A stretch of 64,000 nt of DNA from Euptelea pleiosperma (GCA_035048495.1 CM068549.1:20121103-20185102), one strand, 5' to 3'; positions 45,757 to 57,619 are shown, counted from the first letter of the stretch. A program made the numbers and translations. Notes: a model not told the origin generated them from the sequence alone.

Positions 45757-47853
45757 TCAAGTTGGTGCATAGATATCTCTCATGCCCAACTTACACAAAC
45801 ACTTATGGAGTTGCCAACTGGGAACTCCCTTTGTGAACACATCTGCAACTTGTTCATCAGTCTTCACAAACGGTGTGCGCACTGCCCCAGAAACAATCTT
45901 CTCTCGAATGAAGTGGCGATCCACCTCAATGTGCTTGGCGCAATCATGCTGAACAGGATTGTGAGCAATATTGATGGTGGCCTTGTTATCATAGTACAAG
46001 CTCACAGACCCTGAGACTGGGAAGTCAAGTTCAGCAACCAAAATCTTCAATCAGAGCATCTCACACAAGCCATGAGCCATTCCCCTGAATTCGGCCTTTG
46101 CACTAAATCTGGCAACAACGGGTTGTTTCTTGCTTCTCCAAGTGACCAGATTGTCCCCAACAAAGGTGCAATACCCTGAAATAGATCATCGATCATCTTT
46201 GGCCCCTGCCTAATCTGCATCAATGTATGCCTCTATACGCATGTGGCCATTCTTTTCAAATAGGAACCCTCTACCAGGAGCCGACTTGAGATACCTCAAG
46301 ATCCGATGTGCTGCCTCTAGATGAATACCTCTGGGTGAGTGCATATACTGACTGATCACACTCACTGCATAGGCAATGTCAAATCTAGTCAGGGAGATAG
46401 ATCAATCTCCCAACTAATCTTTGAAAGCTCCCTACATCCTAGAGTAGCTCACCACTGGCATCTGCTAACTGATGATTCTGCTCTATGGGAGTTTCCACTG
46501 GCTTGGTACCCAACTTGCCTGCCTGAGTCCTTCAACAAGTCTAAGAGATACTTCCTTTGAGAGATGAAGATCCCCTAACTGGATCTTCCAACTTCGCTAC
46601 TTGGGAAGTACTTGAGAGATCCTGGACCCTTGGTTTCAAACTCCTCTACTAGCTGACGCTTCAACTTAGCCACTTCTTCTGCATCATTCCCTGTGAGCAT
46701 GGTGTCATCAACATAAACAATGAGTGCAGTAGTGTTCTTCCATTGATGCTTCACAAATAGGGTGTGATCTGCTTGACTTTGAGTGTAACCCAGCTTCTTC
46801 ACGACTAGGGTGAATCTCTCGAACCATACTCTTGGAGATTGCTTCACCCCATAAAGGGCTTTCATTAGTCGACATACTGTTACTATTCCTTGGTGGAGTG
46901 AATCTAGGAGGTAGCACCATGTATACTTCTTCGTGTAGGTCACCTTGAAGAAATGCATTCTTCACATACAGCTGATGCAACGGCCAATCTTGGTTTGCTG
47001 CCAAGGACAACAACACCCTGATGGAGTCCATCTTTGCCACTGGCACAAAGGTCTCCACATAGTCAATCCCATAGGTCTTGAATGTACCCCTTGGCAACTA
47101 ATCTTGCATTGTACTTCTCAATTGACCCGTCTGCCTGGTATTTGACTGTGAACACCCATCTACAACCCGCAGGTTTCTTGTCTCTTGGCAAGTCAACAAG
47201 CTCCCATGTCCCATTCTTGTCCAGAGCTCTCGTTTCCTCTATCATAGCAGTTTTCCACCTTGGTTGAGCTAGCCCTTCTGCCACGGAAGAAGAGATAGGA
47301 ATAGTGGAAAGGGATGTGACAAAGGCATCATAGGAGACAAAGTGGTTCAATGGATGCTGAGTACAACTCCTAACTCCTTTTCGTAGAGCAATAGGAAGAT
47401 CAGACGAATCAGTAGAAGAAGAAATGACAGGTATAGAAGGAGAAGAAGGATTACCTTGATCCGAGGATTGTACAACTCCCTTCTATGATAGACTCTAAGC
47501 CCCTTCTGAGCGCCAAGAGCACCATCAATCACAATAGCAGGTGGAGTAGTCTGAGGCCTCTCAAACTCAAAAGAGGGAGGAGGAGAGAGTAATTAGCAGG
47601 AAGAGGAACATCACACATTCTCCCCCTAAAGAGAGGCGGAGGAGAAAAAAGATAGGTTCTCACGAAATGTGACATCCATAGACAAACTTCTTCCCTGTGG
47701 AAAGATAGCAACACTTATACCCTTTATGGGAATAAGAATAACCCAGAAAGACGCATTTAAGCGCTTTGGGATCAAGTTTTGTACGATGGGGACCGAGGAT
47801 GTGTACATAGCATACACACCCAAAGATACGATGAGGGACCGCAAATAAGCAGG
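45757..47853 (-). pseudogene. Ty1/copia pol fragment (integrase C-terminus, RT, RNase H)
   Basis: Reading on the minus strand: the integrase C-terminal region (RIFGCVCYVHILGPHRTKLD, 47820-47740); RT beginning near 47350 (PRWKTAMIEETRALDKNGTW, GCRWVFTVKYQADGSIEKYN, ARLVAKGYIQ); the frame-shifted catalytic site LIVYVDDTMLTGND near 46715; then RNase H (YYDNKATINIAHNPVQHDC and HIEVDRHFIREKIVSG). Several frameshifts and stops are present. The 5' half (gag, protease, integrase core) is absent; the fragment ends where hAT DNA begins. Confidence 0.88.
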
Positions 47854-48925
47854 CAAAGTTTAAAAAATCGCACGAGGCGTACGCCTCAAGGCGAGGCGGT
47901 GAAAAATAGCCTCGAGGTCCTAAAATGAGGTTTAAGCCTCAGTTGTAAGAGGCATACGCCTCAAGGCGCAATGAGGCTTTAGCCTCAGTTTACACGATAA
48001 TGGGTCAAACTGTGACCCACTTTTTTTTTGTTTTTTTTTCCCCCAAAATGCCCCTCCAATCCTATTATATGACAAAAATGACCTAAAAGGAGGATATTTA
48101 AGTATCCAAAACACTTTTTTTGTGAGAAATCTTTAATCAACTCTTAGAACCTTAGGTTTTCCTATTTTAGAGAAATCCTCCTAAAGAGCTCAAATCTTGT
48201 CCGAATCACAATCCGTCACTTCCTACGGTTTTCTTGTGAGCAATCTCACCAAACTCAACCGAGAAAGCAAAGCTTTGAAGAATTTTTAAGGTATGTGACC
48301 ATATTTTGGGTTTTTGCCTTATTTTTCATAAATACATATAAAATTTAATTATTTTTCCTTCTTTAATGGTTTTTTTTAATAATATGATTGAAGATGGTGA
48401 GAAGGGTTTCTAAGAAACATGGAAGTAGTGGTAGCAGTAGAAAAGATCCGGCATGAAAGTATGGGGTAGAGGTTTGAGGGTCCAAATGTGAGATCCAAGG
48501 GCTACATTTATCTACAATGCAATTTTTGTAGTAAGATTATAAAATGAGGGGTAAAAAGGATGAAGGATCATCTAGTAGCTACCCATAATAATGTCTCTAT
48601 GTACAAAGGCCCCTTAGAAGTTGTAGAAGAGATAAAGGCCTACATGGCTAAAGGACCACAAAAAAGAAGTACGACTCAAGAAGATTTTGAGTTTATGTCG
48701 AATAAGGACTCATTATGATGGTGATGCAAAGGAGCATAGGAACCAAGTGTGCTTGGACATTGGATGGTTCTTTTTTTAAAATGGTCTTTCATTCAATGTC
48801 GCTACTAGTCCTTTATGTTGCGGGCAGTTGGAGAGTATGGGCGTGGTTTAAAACCACCTAGCATGTACGAGCTGGGGATGTGGATCCTCAAGGATGAAGT
48901 GAAGATAATAAATTAAATGATTGAA
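47854..48925 (+). pseudogene. hAT transposase 5' fragment with BED zinc finger
   Basis: The 5' terminal DNA (47854-48000) is packed with GCCTCAAGGCG-type palindromic words, as in subterminal regions of plant hAT elements. The coding scrap begins near 48385 (MVRRVSKKHG). The BED finger at 48518-48600 reads CNFCSKIIK, an in-frame TGA (48545-48547), then GVKRMKDHLVATHNNV with the expected C-x2-C and H-x4-H. It continues VVEEIKAYMAKGPQKRSTTQ and, after frame changes, YGRGLKPPSMYELGMWILKD. The catalytic and dimerisation domains are missing. Confidence 0.7.
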
Positions 48926-49369
48926 GAAGTCAAGAAAACATAGCCCAAGACAAGGAATATACATGTTTTTCATGAAGAAATTCACAAAGAATACACATGC
49001 TTGCTTTAAAACAAAACAGAGATATCACTTCTTTATATTTCTAAGGTTAACACAACTATAAATTAATTTCATGCTTTTGAAAAGAGGAAAACAAGATAAA
49101 ACATACATTTTAAGGATGCATTTCACACAGAGGGGAAGGATGTACTTACTGTTTTTCTTTGATTCTCTTCTTCTTCTAGTATGTTAATCTCCTTCCCAAG
49201 GGGAGTAGTTTCCTCTTCTGGAGTTCCTTGCAATTGCTTCTCTTTCCCTCTCTATTATCAGTTTCTCTCTCTAGGTATTTCAATACTAAGTATTAAAGTA
49301 GTAAAAGAGTTAAGCTCTCCTCTCCTATTTATAGAGTTTCAAGCCCTTGACTAGAGTGTATAAACTTAC

Positions 49370-49660
49370 AGTCAAGTCAGTGTAAGTCAGGCCTGATATT
49401 AAGGTTATAATTGTGCGTATACTCGTAATGGCTATGGTGTGTTTCTTAACACCTAAGTCAATATAAGTCAGGCCTGATAGTTAGGTTATTATAGTGCGTA
49501 TACTCGTAATGGCTATGGTGTGTTTATTAACACCTAAGTCAATACAAGTTAGGCCTGATATTTAGGTTATTATAGTGCGTATACTCGTAATGGCTATGGT
49601 GTGTTTATTAACACATAAGTCAATACAAGTCAGGCCTGATATTAATAAAATATCTATGAG
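49370..49660. repeat. 81-bp tandem repeat, about 3.5 units
   Basis: GGCCTGAT occurs at 49390, 49471, 49552 and 49633, an exact 81-bp period. Each unit contains GTGCGTATACTCGTAATGGC and TATGGTGTGTTT. Units are nearly identical, so expansion is recent compared with the surrounding fossils. No coding content was recognised. Confidence 0.92.
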
Positions 49661-49799
49661 TTATATTATGGTGCATTAGTACCCAAGTTAATAACATGCA
49701 TCCTAGATATTTTGTGAGAATAATTCCTAGTTACTTATTAAGTACTAACTGCGCGCGCGGCAGGAGCCAGAATATGTTTTTCAGGTTTATGGTTCAGAT

Positions 49800-50044
49800 T
49801 TTGACATAATAATTTTTTTGGTCCCATAAGTGTATGGTGCGGTACCCCGTGAATAGTGTTAAAATACAAAAGATCCCGAAATTATCGAAAATTCATAGAA
49901 TTATCAGATAATTATATTAAGCTATTCTACATCATTTATTAGCAGCAATTAGATACAGTAGAGGTAAAATAGTGATTTAAAGTAGATTCACAAAAGAATG
50001 ATCAGAAATACGCCAGTGTCCTCTGATCAATCTGGGTCATTACA
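49800..50044 (-). repeat. Gypsy LTR terminal fragment
   Basis: The segment ends GGGTCATTACA at 50044, which is the reverse of the LTR start TGTAATGACCC also seen at 36988. The interior is AT-rich with no coding potential. The left border is not clear. Confidence 0.4.
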
Positions 50045-50739
50045 ATAGGTTTAAGGTGTACCAAACTGAATAAGCGGCAAAGGCTTCGTGATTGGGAGGG
50101 CGCGCGTGTGACTCGTAGCGTGGAGCCAAAGGACGTGGACGAGCCGACAGTTCGCCTCGGCTAAGGTTGGAAGTTGTATTTGCAACGATGCTGTGTAGGT
50201 AACTTCTGTACGCTCATAACTTCCCAGTTAGTGATACTTTCCGTCTGGACGTGGTCCCGTGGTTTTCCTTGGCAAAGGTTTCCACGTAAAAACTCTTTAT
50301 ATTGTAGTTGTTTGATTAACCCAAACAACAAAGAAGACAATATATCACAGAGCTATATTTGATTCGAGTCGGTTGAGATAATCTTCCATTTATCAATCAA
50401 CTATTTTCTTTGTGGCACGCGAGTTTATTATCCCTACCAGACCAGTAAAACTGTTTAGGTTAAAGTAAATTTTAATACCTAATCATACCCCCCCCCCCCC
50501 TTTTAGGTATTCTGAGTAAAGAGAACGGACTGAATTTCAAAAGGCTACTTGGATCACAGAGTAGCAAACCGAAGACTTCGACTGCAGAAGCGTAGTGGTA
50601 TGTTAGGATCCTAGTCTTCATTTATCAATTGTTTTACATGTCCCTAACCTTACCACTAATCTTGTATTTGTTAGTAGCATTACCAAGAATTTGAACTGTA
50701 GTGTCATGTTTTTTCACTCTCATTATGTCTTTCACGACT

Positions 50740-51065
50740 TGGCAACGAAGAGGATGATTGGCAGTGGTCGTGAAACGGATGGCTTGTACACTCGACATTC
50801 CAGCACGGGCACATGCGTTTCAGAGTAGTAGTAGGGAGGTCAATAAATCTTGGATAATGCTGTGGCATAACCGGTTGAGTCATATTTCTTTTCAATATTT
50901 GTATCGTCTATTTGTTTTTGTTTCAGTGTATGTCAGTGTCTAGGTTTCAGTGTGAAGTATGTCAATTGGCAAAACATTGTCGATCCTCTTTTCCCACTAG
51001 TTTGAATAAAAGTTCTCATTTTTTTATTATACATTCTGATGTTTGGGGTCCTTCCCTTGTTACTT
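50740..51065 (+). pseudogene. Copia GAG-pre-integrase and integrase N-terminal scrap
   Basis: The plus strand reads KRMIGSGRETDGLYTLDI, then WHNRLSHISFQYLYRLF (the HxxH part), a frame change, and CEVCQLAKHCRSSFPTS with the CxxC part and IIHSDVWGPSLVT, the start of the integrase core with its first catalytic Asp. It breaks off at about 51065 and is joined to unrelated repeat DNA. Confidence 0.75.
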
Positions 51066-51082
51066 TGCTACTGGGTTTCCCC

Positions 51083-51440
51083 TATTGATGAGAACATCAT
51101 ATCGCCCTACCCTAAAGTTTACCAGAGGAGGACTAGAGCCGTACCACTATCATTATGGTTTGATGACTTCTATGTGGCCGCAGTTCGAGTACTCTGACAT
51201 TAGGAGCGAAAGATCCCATATGCATAGCATCTTGAAGACTTCACATTGGAAAGATGCATATGGGCTGTAATAAGGACTTAATTATCAGTTTTAGTTGGTT
51301 AGTTTTAGTTGGTTGCAATTTTTAGTTCTTATATATTATTGTTTTGGGTGTCAAGAGCAATATTTTAATAGTTTTAGTATCATTGTAATTTTGTTTATTT
51401 GCTTAAGTAGACTGTATTTTATATCAGTCGTTGGATGTCA
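51083..51440 (+). repeat. Copy 1 of a gypsy 3' segment (also at 56094-56450)
   Basis: The segment contains AGAGGAGGAC, GGTTTGATGACTTCTAT, TTGGAAAGATGCATATGGGC and CCGTTGGATGTC-like words in the same order as 56094-56450. The second copy directly follows an integrase C-terminal region, so this is 3' internal DNA of the same gypsy family. It is joined on the left to a copia scrap. Confidence 0.7.
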
Positions 51441-52294
51441 TCACCAATATCTTAACTACTACTACTGCCTCGGTGACGACGAGGATGCGCATCAACTTCT
51501 TCTCTTTTTTTTGCGTCGCAACAACGGGGTGGCTGCAGCGATACACAGAGGCAGTAGTAGTTAAGGCGAGATGGCAACAGTTGGGTGCCATTGAACCTTC
51601 GACTTTCTACCTCCATCAAATCAAAATGCCGATATTCCACTTGTTTGATGCTGCAACATGAATCCTGCTTAAGTTCACTGTTGCGATCCGGTATAAAACC
51701 ACTAGAAGATTATGTCTTCCATTTGCACATGCTTCATCTTTCAAAAGCTTTTTGTCCGTCAAGCTTTTGTGGTCGAACCGTCCAGAAATCTGCTTCTCTG
51801 ACAATCCTAACTCCTATGCAGCCTACGATTTCATTGATTTCGTGGGATCTTTGTGTTCATTATAAAAGTTCTCTAAAGCCCCAATCTAGGATGGTGTCTT
51901 GAGCCTTCTTTACTTATTCTTCTCGTGGAGGATTTAATCCTCTTCAAGATGCACCTCGCAAGATTCTAGAACAGAGTCACGCTATAGGAGGTATCAAGAT
52001 GCATCAACGTTTCAACAGTGATGTAAACCCTTTTCTTTTTTTTTGTAAACTTCCCTGTCCTAATGTTCGTGAAGCATGAATACGATTTTGGATGAGCTCA
52101 ATCAGTTGGTATGTGATGCATGGTGATTCGTTGATAGAGATTTCATAGGTGGCAGAAATTGGAAGGATAAATTTCAATGATGGGCGTGAGCAATGATCAA
52201 ACGGTGAAGATGAGCAACAATGGCAATGGTTGTAGCAATAAGAACACAATGAATAGAAGTCCGAGTTGAGAACTCGAATACGTATCAGGATTTT

Positions 52295-52307
52295 GGCTCT
52301 GATACCA
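52295..52307 (-). promoter_or_regulatory. Primer binding site, initiator tRNA-Met type, minus strand
   Basis: On the minus strand TGGTATCAGAGCC lies four bases after the CA end of the LTR at 52312-52710. This shows that a minus-oriented element, distinct from the plus-strand gag downstream, began here. Its internal region (below 52295) has no recognised coding sequence. Confidence 0.7.
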
Positions 52308-52311
52308 AATT

Positions 52312-52710
52312 TGATGCAGGACAGGAGACCGTTCTGCGATCAGATAAGATTTCGATGCAATCACTCCACCGGATTTTGAAGGAATCGCTCCTTCGGGAAG
52401 AATCGCTATTCCCTCCCAAGAATCTCACCCGAAAAATTTGGAATCATTCCAAAAAAATATCTCTTCATCCATTATCTCTAAAATCAAAGATTACAACCTT
52501 ATTTATAAAATTCGAACTTTCCTAACCTAATCAAACCAAAAAACTTTCTAAAAGTGTTTGAAACTGATTATAACTCAAATATTAATAAAAAAATAATTAT
52601 CCTAATTAAAATAAAATTAACTCTACCTAATCTTGCAGGGTCTGCATGTTTTAGCTCTCTTCATTGATCCAGTATAGCTGCAGATTATCAAGAAGAATGC
52701 TCCCGCATCA
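52312..52710 (-). repeat. Short LTR with GCATCA termini, copy 1
   Basis: On the minus strand it starts TGATGCGGGAGCATTCT and ends CTGTCCTGCATCA, 399 bp. The start matches the minus-strand start of the solo LTR at 53657-54339. The primer site follows on the minus strand. No target duplication was found (AAATT and AAGAC flank it). Confidence 0.7.
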
Positions 52711-52799
52711 AAGACATTAGAGTCTTTATTAGTGCAGCCCACACGTAATGGTAGGAGTTACAAACCCATTATGGATGTCGAAGATTACCTGAGCTCCTG

Positions 52800-53656
52800 A
52801 AGCTCTTAACAATCGTCTGGCAGGCATTGATGCTAGAATTGAAGAACAGAACCATGCCACCAATGTCTGTCGAACCAATTTAGAGGCTCCCCTCCAGAAT
52901 GACCCTGAGGAATTAGACAAAGAAGAGTCCCATAATTTAGGACGAGGCTTGGGCCGAGGTCGAGGGCATGTAAACCAACCCTTGGTGAATATCAAGATCC
53001 TTATGATATCTGATCAAAAAAAAAGATCCTTCTGATCCCAATGACCGAATCACGCGAACGGTCATGATCGAGGCCCATAGCTTAGATGGTCGACTGGACC
53101 CAAACATTTTCCTTGATTGGTTGTCAAACATGAACCACTACTTTGAGTGGTACGAAAAGTCTGAGGGTCATAGAGTTAGATTTGCCAAGATGAAATTGGT
53201 GGGCCAAGCCAAACTTTACTAGACCAATTTTGAGCGCTTGATAGAAAGAGCTAGTGAGGACCCCATCGTTCATTGGACTGAGATGAAGGAAGTCCTCAAA
53301 GAAAAATACCTACCCCGGTGCTATCGCGAGAGACTCCTAGATCAATGACAATCTCTTCGCTAGAGATCTTTCGTCGTTGAATACATTGCGAATTCAATGA
53401 ATATATGATGCGATGCAATGTTAGAGAAGTTCCTCTCATGGCCTTATCTAGATTTAGAATGGGTCTCCGGTCTAAGCTCCAAAGAGCTCATGCCTCATGA
53501 CATCACTCGTTGGAGCACACCTATCATGCGGCTCATGAGTTAGAGCAATATCTGAAACCATATTTTGAGAGGTGATTTATTCTCGCAACCCTAATGTTAA
53601 GTCCCCTCCCTTGGGAGCGAAACCTAATGTGGGGAATCAGTTGTTTAGAACCAGCT
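52800..53656 (+). pseudogene. Chromovirus-like gag N-terminal part
   Basis: The plus strand reads NDRLAGIDARIEEQNHATNV-like text with frame changes, an Arg/Gly-rich GRGLGRGRGH stretch, then the capsid region: MIEAHSLDGRLDPNIFLDWL and EGHRVRFAKMKLVGQAKLY, a TAG near 53220, then WTEMKEVLKEKYLP. It is a Ty3/gypsy gag. The solo LTR at 53657 interrupts it; the gag resumes at 54345. Confidence 0.75.
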
Positions 53657-54339
53657 TGACGCAAGAAGGGATACCGTTCCGCAATTTAAGAAGGAATGAA
53701 GAAGAGTTTACTACTCACGTGTCACTATTCACATAGCACTATTCACAATGCTGTGGTATGATTTGAGTTTTCTTAGATAAGAAATTGAAAAAAAGAAAAG
53801 AAAATAGAGATGGAGAAAGGGGAGAGATAAGAGATAGGGATAGAAAGATACCTTCGGCTTCGCACCGAAGTAACTTGGCTTCGCACAAAGAGAGGATGAC
53901 TTCACACCACGGGAGAGATTTCTCAAAGTGATTTCTATTTCTTCATTCATAATTTTTCATCCTCAAAATCAAAGGGTACATCACCTTTTATAAAACTCCC
54001 TACTTGAACTTTCTTAATTCTAATTGAAATTAGGAACTCCTAATACAAGTCAAATATTGCAATCAATAGTAAAATACTAATTAGAAACAAAATCTCAATT
54101 GAAAATCTTAGTTAAATTAAAACAAATCTTCGTGGGGTCCACTAAAAATAGTTAAATCGGAATTTACTCTAAATAGTAAAAACGTGATTTATTATAAATA
54201 GTAATTTCGAGAATTTACTATAAATAGTAAAACATGATATAGTAAGAACGTGAATTACTATTAATAGTAAATAGGATCCACTTGATCGGGCATTGATTCG
54301 GTGTAGCGCGAACGATCGTAGTAGAATGCTCCCGCATCA
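53657..54339 (-). repeat. Solo LTR with target duplication CAGCT, copy 2
   Basis: It is flanked by CAGCT at 53652-53656 and 54340-54344. Minus-strand ends are TGATGCGGGAGCATTC and CTTGCGTCA, 683 bp. It sits in the gag of the gypsy relic and splits it. The interior includes several (T)ACTATAAATAGTA-like words near 54180-54260 and GTGCGAAGCCAAG-type phrases. Confidence 0.88.
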
Positions 54340-55290
54340 CAGCTCTAGCATTCCTTCCAATCTTAGGGACAACAAAGTCAATGGAGTAGTTGGTGGAAAT
54401 TTGAGGGGAAACGAACAGATCCGATGCTATAGGTGTCAGGGATATGGGGACTTTGCAACCCAATGTCCCACTAAAAGAATCCACCAAGGCTCTACTAAGT
54501 AATGGAATAGAACAAGACGACCAGGGAGAGTTTGAGGAAAAAACCTATGAGCCTGAGTTCAGTCCTAGCGATGAGGATTGTGAGAATCTAAATGCCTCCC
54601 GACTAGCAGTTGTTAGGTGCGCCCTAGCCCAAATCAAAGAGAATGATGATTGACATAGAACTCCATTTTCCACACCTACGCCAAGTGTAGTGAAAAGAGT
54701 TGAAAGGTCATCATTGACAATAGGAGTGGCACCAACGTAGTTTCGTCTCACACTGTTACCCGCTCAGGATTGATGCTTATATCCCACCTTCAGCCATATC
54801 GAGTTGCATGGGTCGACACATCATCCATCCTTATTTCTTAGATGTGTTAGGTTCCTATACAGTTTTCTTATATAAGGAAACCTTGTGGTGTGATGTGCCT
54901 ATGGATGTAGGTCATATCATTCTAGGTAAGCATTGGTTGTATGCCGAGATGTGACTCTTGGGCAGATCGAACACATGTTCATTCATTTGTGAAGGCAAGA
55001 GGATCAAACTGAATCCTCTCCCACCCAAAGTCACCATTGAGACGAAAGAAGATACGAAGAGGGGTGAAACTAACAAGGGACTCAAATCCAAATCTCTCCA
55101 CATCAACAGTGCGAAAGAATTTGAGAGAGAGACCAAGGATGAGGTTGTTGTTTTTGCCTTCATAGCTAAAGAAACCTCTACTGAGTCGGATATAGAGCTA
55201 CCCCTAGATGCGGTCCCTGTGTTTAGGGAGTTTCGGAATGTTTTTCATGACGATTTACCAAATGAGCTCCCTCTCATGCAGGACATTCAG
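54340..55290 (+). pseudogene. Gag zinc knuckle and protease region of the gypsy relic
   Basis: The plus frame 54345-54502 ends in a zinc knuckle CYRCQGYGDFATQCPTKR, in which the usual His is Asp, so metal binding is doubtful. After a frame change an acidic linker (PEFSPSDEDCENLNASRLAV) leads into the protease region near 54700-54960, strongly decayed. The frame 54958-55293 includes LPLDAVPVFREFRNVFHDDL and PNELPLMQDIQ, the usual link between protease and RT. RT and most of the integrase are deleted right after. Confidence 0.7.
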
Positions 55291-55344
55291 TAAGCTATTG
55301 ATCTTGTCCCCGGAGTGACTCTAGCCAATCTCCTACACTATAGG

Positions 55345-56093
55345 ATGAACCCCACAAAGCATGTCGAGTTTGCATACAATAGTTCTACTTCTATCAATAG
55401 GTCAACAGGCATAAGTTCATTTGAGGTCGTTAATGGGTACAAACCTAGGAAGCCTATAGATCTAATTCCCATGTCAGTCACACAAAAGCCGTAGAGTCTG
55501 CACGTTACATTCTGAAATCAAGACGTGAATTACCTGGAATAATGAAAAGTATAAAATATTTGTTAACTCACACCGCAGTTACAAAGAATTTCTAGTAGGT
55601 GATAATGTGATGGTTCGAATGAGACCTAAACGATTTCCGTCAAGAGTCGTGAAAAAATTACACACTCGCAGTGCAGGACCCTTCAAGATATTGAAGCGAG
55701 TGGGTCCCAATGCATATGTTCTGGATCTTCCACTGGATATGGGTATCAATTCAACATCCAATGTAGAGGATCTTGTTCCTTTTCAACATCCAATAGCCTC
55801 ACCCGATAGCCTTTCTCCTCACTCATGGTATTCACCTGATCAACCTCCACAACCTTTACCTTCACCACCCATACCTAAAAGATGGGAAGAGGTTGAAGAA
55901 TATTGGATGAATAAGTGGTTTCCACCAGACAAGGAGGTTATCAAAAGTACCTTGTCAAGTAGAGGAATCGGCCAGAGTTAGATTGCACATGGATCGCCAA
56001 GAGCGAGTTGCAGAAAATCAACCCCGACATTTTGGAGTAGTACCGCACTTTTGTTTCGCCAGAGGCAAATTCTTCTCAGCCGAAGAGAGTTGA
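55345..56093 (+). pseudogene. Integrase C-terminal part of the gypsy relic
   Basis: The plus strand reads KHVEFAYNSSTSINRSTGIS then FEVVNGYKPRKPIDLIP, and after a decayed part the frame 55607-55981: VMVRMRPKRFPSRVVKKLHT, GPFKILKRVGPNAYVLDLP, then a Pro-rich tail (PPQPLPSPPIPKRWEEVEEY). The tail resembles the end of the integrase and a diverged chromodomain-like region. The deletion of RT and integrase core joins 55293 and 55345. It continues into the repeat at 56094. Confidence 0.75.
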
Positions 56094-56450
56094 TGAGGAC
56101 ATCAGATCGTCTTACCCTAGAATTTATCAGAGGAGGACAGGAGTCGTACCATTGTCATTAAGGTTTGATGACTTCTATATGGCCCAGTTCAAGTTCCCTG
56201 TGACATTGGGAGCGGAAGACTCCATATGCATATCATCTTGAAGACTCCACATTGGAAAGATGCATATGGGCTGCAATATGGACTTAATTGTTTTTTTTGT
56301 GGTTTTAATTGCTAGTTCTTATTTTATTATTGTTTGGGTGGCTTAACAATATTTTAATAGTTTTGAGTCTCATTGTAATTTTGCTTATTTGCTTAAGTGG
56401 GCTGTATTTTATTTCAGCCGTTGGATGTCTTTGGTTGTTTTGGAAGGTCC
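56094..56450 (+). repeat. Copy 2 of the gypsy 3' segment (also at 51083-51440)
   Basis: The order of words matches 51083-51440. Here it lies in its natural place after the integrase C-terminus. A purine-rich GGGAGCGGAAGA at 56208-56219 may be the polypurine tract. Confidence 0.65.
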
Positions 56451-57255
56451 AAATTAGATTTAAGTTTTAGAGTTGATATAAAAACTCCCACTGCTGTATA
56501 TTAATGATAAATGAAAATTTGAATAACTCAGCTTTTGAGAAATCTCATGTGAAAGGATCTGGTGTGAAGCCATTTTTCTTGGTGTGAAGCCGAGGTAATT
56601 TTATATTCTCTTTTCTTCCATTATCTTCTTCATCTTTTTTCTTCTTTATTTACTTTTTTATTTGATCATATTCCACCTTACCCCCATCCCAAAACCCTAG
56701 AATGATTCCGGGTAAATTTCTTTCCCTTTATTGTTCACAAGTTACTGTTCACCCTTATAATTTTTAAATCAAAACCATTCCCATCCCTAAACCCTAACTG
56801 TACCCCTTTCCCTACCCAACCCTATCCGTACCCTACCCTTCCCAAAACCCTAGCCACACCAACCTCCCTAACCCCTTACCCCCCCCCCTCCCAATTAATT
56901 CTAATCAAACCTATTTGAGCTTAAATTTCTTATTTAAATCTTTGGCAATGAAACTAGTAAACCTACAGTTGTTGGTTGAACCCTATGCTAGTGGAAGTTC
57001 CAACTTCCATTGGACTCTTCAATCAATAGTTGGAGATTCGTACTGTTGGATTGTGAATTTGGTCTCGAATTTATCTTTTAATTACTTGCTAGACTTTTCT
57101 AAGTATTGTGGTAGGTTTAGCTATAGTTTATGCTTAAATTGCTTGTGGTAATTTATTTTTGATGTCAAATCATCATCTAAGCTTAGTTTTCACAGTCTTG
57201 CATCAAGTATTTTGTTACCTTTGTCGATAATTATAGCAGATGTACCGTACGTGAG
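56451..57255. other. Possible decayed LTR and C-rich, telomere-word-bearing DNA
   Basis: At 56565-56600 the phrase GGTGTGAAGCC occurs twice, recalling the GTGCGAAGCC phrases of the solo LTR at 53657-54339 (minus), so this may be the plus 3' LTR of the gypsy relic. 56690-56890 is C-rich with several AACCCTA words and an 11-base C-run. No gene was recognised. Confidence 0.35.
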
Positions 57256-57260
57256 TGTAC

Positions 57261-57611
57261 TGTTGTGATTTAGATTTTAACTAGTAGACAAAGATTAAAG
57301 AAAGAATGAGAGAAATAGTTATGGAGGGGGAAGAAAATGGGGAAAGAGATTAGGGGTTAAGAGAGTGAAGAGAAGAGGTTGAAGATAACTTGTTCAATCT
57401 CTCTCACGATGATATATATATAGATGGGAGAAACCCATTACAACTAAAGAGAAAAACGTGGGTTAAGTGGTGGAAACCCCTTCAAAAAAGAAATGGTGGG
57501 GTTACATGGATGATCCACTTAACCCACCTACAAAATATAAAGAATGCCCCACGTGGGTAGTGGGCCGCAGCCCACCTAAGACACTCCACGTGGGGTGTAG
57601 CATAAACTCCA
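57261..57611 (-). repeat. Copia 3' LTR, second element
   Basis: On the minus strand a polypurine tract (TTGAGGGGGAGTAC) precedes TGGAGTTTATGC at 57611; the other end is AAATCACAACA at 57261, 351 bp. A TATATATATAG box on the plus strand at 57413-57423 reads CTATATATATA on the minus strand. The five bases GTACA (minus, 57260-57256) would be the target copy. Confidence 0.6.
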
Positions 57612-57619
57612 GTACTCCC

